A program made the translations under genes and the position numbers. The notes below the pieces were generated by a model. It did not search any database. It saw only the letters and a program-made list of their open reading frames with translations, and was not told the DNA's origin. A DNA stretch of 18,687 nucleotides from an uncultured Eubacterium sp. (GTDB lineage Bacteria; Bacillota; Clostridia; Lachnospirales; Lachnospiraceae), in contig CAKRIZ010000039.1 of assembly GCA_934351445.1 (NCBI GenBank), positions 1 to 18,687 of the forward strand. The letters run 5' to 3'. The stretch's first letter is position 1. Each line of letters begins with the position of its first letter. Positions 16,201 to 18,687 of this stretch are shown in pieces.

Positions 16201-18270
16201 TACGTTATCCTTATTCAGGTTCGTAATCTGAACCGAATACTTACCACACGCCGTAGGCGCACTACTCAATGCAGTTCCTTCTGCATTCATATATTTGTCG
16301 ACATGATAATCTGTTCCCTCTGTCAACTGATAACTATAGTCTGTTCCATATACGGCATCACTCTGAATTGCAATCGTCGGTCTCACTGCTGTCCGATTAT
16401 AAGTAAACGGTGCATCTGTAATAACCGCATAGTCAATGGACACCGGCTTGATTGAGAATGTTGTTGAAACACTTCCTTCATAGTTACTGTTCTTATTCGC
16501 TGTCACCGTAACAGTCGCTGTTCCGACGTTTGTATTTTCCGTGTACTCTACCGTATATTCAGACTCCGGTATTGTATGCGTCTTCTTATAGGTGAATATG
16601 GTCTTCGGTTTTTTCGGTGTTCCATCATAATAAAAACTGTTCTTATCCAATGTCAGTGAAAACCAATCCGGATGATTCGCGATACTCACCGCAGAAATCT
16701 TGTACTCCTTTTCATCTTTCTGACCGGCATATTTACCGCGTCCTGAAACACGAATCCTCTTTGTTCCAGATGTACCCATATTCGGGTTCTGCGCTGCCGC
16801 GCTTGCACTTAGCTCCTCTGCCTGATAATTGCCAAATTCATCCTGATAATTATATGTAACCACATAATGCCACTTTTCACCTTCATATAATGGCGTACCA
16901 CTTGCATTAACCACATCTACCACATCTGCTATCTGCGGTTCGCCGCTATAAATGAGATCTGTCACATTCGAATTATATAAAGGAAATTCTACCCTTGAAA
17001 TGCGAATAGAACTTACGATAAAATATTCGATTGTTATAGTTCCTGTATAGTTTGTACCTTTCCGCGGCGTGATATCCATATATGCTGTACCCGCCATCGT
17101 TGAATTCCTGCAGCTAATATCACAAGGTATTGTATTTCCGGCTGCATCCTTAACAACTACGTTCTGTGGTTCTACACTATTACCATTGTTATACTGTAGT
17201 GTCAATTCTTGCTTGTTTGCACCAGTCAGCACCACCTTTGCTGTTCCATCAGCATTATCGCAAGATACAGTCAAGTCAGACGCCAGTTTTTCTCCAACTG
17301 TATAAGTTCCGGTATAAGTTCCAGTAAAAATATAGTTACCCACCTTACAACTACGATCTGCCCCCATCCTCGGAGTAACTTCAACTGTATAGATATCTGC
17401 TGCTAATATCTGCGTAGACTCAGAACCATTATATTTGATTGCAAAATCAGTCGTGCTTATTGCTGTAATCTCCGTTCCATCGGCTGAATATATACATAGT
17501 ACCGGTGTAATCGCATTCCCAGTATAATTGGTACTTGCTCCACCCTTAAATCCCAGATAATACGGCGTGCTTTCTGCCAAATCATATCCAACACTACACT
17601 TAATTGATGTGCTCATCATGCCTGTTTTGTCAAAATTATCCCCTGTAATTGTCACATTACAAGTCTGGTTCAGCCCTATGTCGCTCAATGAATCGACTGT
17701 ATACTGATCCGTCAATGTAAGCTCTGTTTGCGAATTATCATCTAAATAAACCGTAAGAGAGGAAATATCCGGTTTCACACCCGCCGCACTATACTTTAAA
17801 ACTTTACTTTTTTCATAGTTCACTTCTATGTCCGCTATTTTCGCCGCAGAGATAGTATATGAAATAGCCGTAGAATCATCTTGTGCAAAGCTATAGCCAC
17901 TTCCCTGTTTTCCAACTAAGTAGCAACTGTAAGATCCTACATTTACATTTCCTTCTGAAAATTCACACTTACCTGTCACATTCCTAGAACTACCATTCTC
18001 TATAATCTCCACTTTTTCCAGTGTTGGTCTCTGTGTACTTCCGTTATAAGTAAAAGAATCTCCTCTATAGGTAATCTTAAATGTCTTCGGTTCCGTGCCT
18101 TCTACAGATCCAGATATTGTTTTCTCATGTACAGTATCCACAGCCGCCTTTGCCCTTGGCACAACTTGCACCGCTCCGATCACCATGCAGATACACAGTG
18201 CTACCGATAATAATTTCTTTTTGACATCCTTGTACATAACCCTCGCCATCCTTTCGATTGGTTTGTTCAT
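10261..18270 (-). CDS. Giant secreted repeat protein (about 2669 aa) with C-terminal FnIII pair
   Basis: Very large extracellular protein. A signal peptide (KDVKKK, hydrophobic LLSVALCICMVIGAVQVV, then PRAKA) is followed by about 26 divergent repeats of 75-110 aa with the consensus Y(T/N)G-x(3)-P ... GTDYxVxYxNNTNVGTAxVTVTGxGNY(T/S)G. They resemble the MBG/YDG-like beta-sandwich stalk repeats of Firmicute surface proteins. Two fibronectin type III-like domains end the protein (last 181 residues). No LPXTG-like signal, membrane helix or wall-binding repeat follows, so the mode of attachment is unknown. The frame is open to 18285, but GGAGAG at 18278-18283 lies 7 nt before the ATG at 18270, which I prefer. 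It is first in a probable operon with srtB and the LRR gene. It is likely an adhesin, stalk or matrix protein. About 26 cysteines are spread along the mature chain. Confidence 0.9.
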   Translation of the reverse strand: MNKPIERMARVMYKDVKKKLLSVALCICMVIGAVQVVPRAKAAVDTVHEKTISGSVEGTEPKTFKITYRGDSFTYNGSTQRPTLEKVEIIENGSSRNVTGKCEFSEGNVNVGSYSCYLVGKQGSGYSFAQDDSTAISYTISAAKIADIEVNYEKSKVLKYSAAGVKPDISSLTVYLDDNSQTELTLTDQYTVDSLSDIGLNQTCNVTITGDNFDKTGMMSTSIKCSVGYDLAESTPYYLGFKGGASTNYTGNAITPVLCIYSADGTEITAISTTDFAIKYNGSESTQILAADIYTVEVTPRMGADRSCKVGNYIFTGTYTGTYTVGEKLASDLTVSCDNADGTAKVVLTGANKQELTLQYNNGNSVEPQNVVVKDAAGNTIPCDISCRNSTMAGTAYMDITPRKGTNYTGTITIEYFIVSSIRISRVEFPLYNSNVTDLIYSGEPQIADVVDVVNASGTPLYEGEKWHYVVTYNYQDEFGNYQAEELSASAAAQNPNMGTSGTKRIRVSGRGKYAGQKDEKEYKISAVSIANHPDWFSLTLDKNSFYYDGTPKKPKTIFTYKKTHTIPESEYTVEYTENTNVGTATVTVTANKNSNYEGSVSTTFSIKPVSIDYAVITDAPFTYNRTAVRPTIAIQSDAVYGTDYSYQLTEGTDYHVDKYMNAEGTALSSAPTACGKYSVQITNLNKDNVTGTTKTLPFKIEQADINTVTGFQLRGVNGDNREIEWNGRETKPELIGSALDPNTDYTYEYQNCSGVSAVSGASVVITGKGNYTGTKTLCYTITRRSFTGSSNSDFTIAATPSGTVSDSDGYKIKLTVKDAARSPESAQTLKMGTDYKIQTIEYYNDQNNEWATLTTSDYTTEDSSDTIKNLKKAGKYRITVEGQKSYQGTLQVTQACGTDISKYYVGIADRITNYTYTGAEITPSTFNIYNSDGNVVSSITSGYYTVDYVRTDSYSKKLVDVGTIYVIGVGVPSKGYYGRTNIRADKTNGYYKINSPRWTDTTLTVAVDPSSVSFRPYGYTEIPEISVTFKGEVLVKDRDYELIYDEEQVLLAGDKTIEVRGINNYAGNSKPAKYTVKPIDIATVDVVSDDANYNGGKPGFKLYDYNGPKKYELIENVDYTVDTAAAEIKNDASGYYIEYVVEGKTNFSGTKKITIPIKKSGLGEKDAEFVDSKDNVQPGQYYVLWQEDECVISSEEAKKEASKRTKITPKNFSVIYQKSATDTVELKPGTDENDPTADYYIVGYGTNVKPGNYDSNYVKIKGINGYSGTRELKFTLYTDISGAQTTTTSLIRNDSGATTPTVITKQKWQEVYAKEGEHGLVELANLSFDEADGVINTDEYTLRWSKGFDVANPAVGTATLTIVGAQKESHYYSRKIENIQFTIVNGLEGADITVNGESNSIQYDGKPVVVTASGISFVVKVDNETLKLGTDYEIKGYANNDRIGEATIRIEGKGNYAGEAEHQFKITYPLSQLVVYMENDEGKYVNTAEEQVRYPYKAKDITPRLHVYCPLDLPSGTTDYNSITPLSEASYTVEYENNRNAGTANAVIKDAQFFTGDTQRKIPFVIGVASICPPTKGAITYTTTKGSSVDNIRVTYAGKDFTASDLGIELLDKGTTLVSGNSGDYVIYYTGDTRNVSKPTALPAVTFVGVNNYTDSHAINFTILQKSLNDSDIIVNNSQPLDLIYSGTDISAAVTEKLNVVFTGAEKLVCDTDYMIEGYYTDALCRIKVVDSDNNPIAPSAQGTYYVKLTGIGNYDGEKIAQVNVGKKDMTSGLKISFIASEDCPLDASGEPVCIYNGVAHEPKIVVTYGKDVTLVENTDYSVVYANNTDASDATTTASVTVTALPNSNYDGSVTRNFTIQPKNIAQLDTAANTMYYSSLNESYPFTGLSVEPTMVVRDSETGETLVNPTDYTIDYVSEYQGLEIASGAALHSYAGLVTMTITGQNNYTGTQEFTYYIGEDISKAYTLVNGNRSLTTTYTGLEQAPDENAITVETTSSTLKLKNDDGTDRYDIAYYKNGFEKSDLVTRDQIIDAATYYIAVVGVPSKGTYAKTSESNSCAYTIYPRSIAPSYVLVSGYDGSYYYTGQPIEPKAITVEDTDLPVTSDQADPQRRSVKLVSGTDYDISYTNNTSAGKASIIVTGKGNYSGNRVAYFNIVSSNTDGNNTWNGTSEGTGSISNGSTTISAKDIILGYDSTTYNCMMYNGYERIPTVSINGLSNSDFVITASNNIRPGVATLMITGINNYTGTIYKNYTIKADLSTYGTVSTIVDQSYTGYQITPYVTVTCGGNLLTVGNDYTVTYANNTNVGRATVIATAAANSYYVGTANGYFNISNTATGMEITGYASSYTYTGNAITPDVIVTMNGRMLNRGTDYVVSYSNNTNVGTATMTVTGIGSFSGTKTINYVIEAKNIENCITTAVNNYQYTGNTYTPSVTLTDSSTGKTLAAGTDYTITYSNNTNPGTASITVTALSRNYTGSKVISFKITSAAVSGLRVSRIKNNSMKLSWSDQDYADGYQICNANNRVIGTTSNNSYTVKRLTSCTTYRYKVRSYVENADGSVSYGNFSTAVAAQTMLNTPTLKARSTTRGNVTLTWSKVAKASGYEIYYSTEKNGIYTKLKTVSKSSARRYVDSGLASGEKYYYTIRAYRTVNGVKTYSSYNTIKSATVK
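10264..10806 (-). other. Two C-terminal fibronectin type III-like domains of the giant protein
   Basis: The last 181 residues form two units of about 90 aa with FnIII hallmarks. The first has SMKLSWSDQDYADGYQI and TTYRYKVRSYV; the second has NVTLTWSKVAKASGYEIYYS and GEKYYYTIRAYRTVNG. FnIII pairs of this type commonly end Lachnospiraceae surface proteins. Here they replace any C-terminal anchor. Confidence 0.8.
10807..18150 (-). repeat. Protein-coding array of about 26 MBG/YDG-like repeats
   Basis: Each unit has a (T/N)Y(T/N)G or YSG opening, a P a few residues later, a DY(T/S)VxY centre and a GNYxG end. Units near the C-terminus (10807-11500) are compact and close to consensus, for example YTGNAITPDVIV then RGTDYVVSYSNNTNVGTA. 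N-terminal units are longer and more divergent, several with insertions. The DNA repeats are far from identical, so this is an old, diversified array rather than a recent expansion. The count comes from reading motifs by eye. Confidence 0.7.
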
Positions 18271-18300
18271 AATAGGGCTCTCCATTGCCCGAAATTTCTA

Positions 18301-18392
18301 TTACAAAAAGATAACTGTCTGATATCTTTTAAAAATTTACAGACCTATCCTATACGTGCTTTCATTATATTTCGGCTGTTTTAACAGAATCT
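18301..18392 (-). promoter_or_regulatory. Possible promoter and leader of the giant-srtB-LRR operon
   Basis: The 135-bp gap upstream of the giant gene holds a perfect TATAAT on the minus strand (18369-18364) without a convincing -35. Just upstream is the inverted repeat CTGTT/AACAG with a 2-nt centre (18376-18387). In the leader, AAAAGATA/TATCTTTT (18306-18313 and 18323-18330) form an AT-rich stem followed by T residues. It overlaps an alternative pairing GTCTG/CAGAC (18317-18321 and 18340-18344). The stem could be a weak terminator of the preceding gene or an attenuator; neither is certain. Confidence 0.35.
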
Positions 18393-18405
18393 TTATATTG
18401 TTCAG

Positions 18406-18687
18406 CTATTTTTTCATTGAATTTTGATATTCATCTTCCGTATAGCCAAACTGCATGATGAACTGCTTGTCATATCCTTGTGCAATCATCTTTCGAATCA
18501 TCGCCAGTCGTTCCTGCTCTATTCCTCGTTCCAGTCCTCGCTCTATTCCCTGTTCTATTCCCTGCTCTATTCCTCGCTCCATTCCTTGCTCCCACGCCTT
18601 GCTCCTTGCGGCTTCACGCTCCAGTTCTATCTGTCTCTCAAATGTATAATCCAGTTGCATCACTTTCGTCACCTCCGATCGGTTTTT
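18406..18687 (-). CDS. C-terminal part of a probable Rpn/PD-(D/E)XK transposase-like protein (partial)
   Basis: The minus-strand frame is open from the window edge to a TAG at 18406-18408. The visible part reads as a C-terminal tail: QLDYTFERQIELEREAARSK, then a charged tetrapeptide array (GIEQGIEQGIERGLERGIEQ), then IRKMIAQGYDKQFIMQFGYT. Such tails follow the nuclease domain in Rpn-family (PD-(D/E)XK nuclease family transposase) proteins of Lachnospiraceae, and the nuclease domain would lie beyond the window. A GGAGG at 18672-18676 sits 8 nt before an in-frame GTG (18663-18661), so a stand-alone protein of about 84 aa is the alternative. The adjacent surface operon is transcribed the same way, 135 bp downstream. 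Confidence 0.6.
   Translation of the reverse strand, partial: KNRSEVTKVMQLDYTFERQIELEREAARSKAWEQGMERGIEQGIEQGIERGLERGIEQERLAMIRKMIAQGYDKQFIMQFGYTEDEYQNSMKK
18517..18588 (-). repeat. Six 12-bp tandem repeats encoding charged tetrapeptides
   Basis: Six consecutive 12-bp units of the form CTCTATTCCCTG (plus strand), for example 18541-18552, 18553-18564 and 18565-18576, differing at one to four positions. On the minus strand they encode (R/Q)G(I/L/M)E tetrapeptides. The in-frame unit length means slippage would add or remove tetrapeptides without frameshift. Confidence 0.8.

Noticed and set aside
18517..18588. 12-bp tandem array as a CRISPR or other non-coding repeat
   Set aside because: There are no spacers, the units are contiguous and in frame, and they encode a charged tetrapeptide helix within an open reading frame.

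Overview
The window reads as chromosomal DNA from an anaerobic gut Firmicute, most likely a Lachnospiraceae (Clostridia). The grounds are moderate GC, AGGAGG-type ribosome binding sites, an A-type flavodiiron protein, a BspA-like leucine-rich surface protein with a TPKTG sorting signal, a class B sortase, and a very large secreted protein built from Lachnospiraceae-style 'YTG...P...GTDYxVxYxNNTNVGTAxVTVTGxGNYxG' repeats. The genus is not resolved. No rRNA, tRNA, insertion sequence, CRISPR array or phage genes were seen.

Layout (almost everything is on the minus strand). 1-433: a small unrecognised ORF, two inverted repeats and the terminator of the next gene. 434-2452: a flavodiiron protein (O2/NO detoxification) downstream of a small alarmone synthetase (RelQ/SasB type). 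2579-3118 (plus strand): a six-helix DUF308/HdeD-like membrane protein with its own promoter and terminator. 3432-4030: two small helix-turn-helix regulators that converge and overlap by 64 bp at their 3' ends. A closely matching, partly palindromic element lies just downstream of the predicted promoter of each. 4168-5797: a YdcF/SanA-like DUF218 membrane protein followed 25 bp later by a tandem two-domain hemerythrin. 6011-7369: NADP-type glutamate dehydrogenase, apparently monocistronic, bounded by a strong terminator on each side. 7605-18270: a probable three-gene surface operon, in transcription order a 2669-residue secreted repeat protein, a class B sortase and a sortase-anchored LRR_5 protein. 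18406-18687: the C-terminal part of a probable Rpn/PD-(D/E)XK transposase-like protein cut by the window edge.

The flavodiiron protein and hemerythrin suggest coping with oxygen or nitric oxide. Glutamate dehydrogenase and the alarmone synthetase are nitrogen and stress housekeeping. The surface operon is the main accessory system: SrtB probably anchors the TPKTG-tailed LRR protein, while the giant protein has a signal peptide but no visible anchor. The points most worth a second look are this sortase module, the shared element of the convergent regulator pair, and the His-to-Gln change at the same iron-ligand position in both hemerythrin domains.
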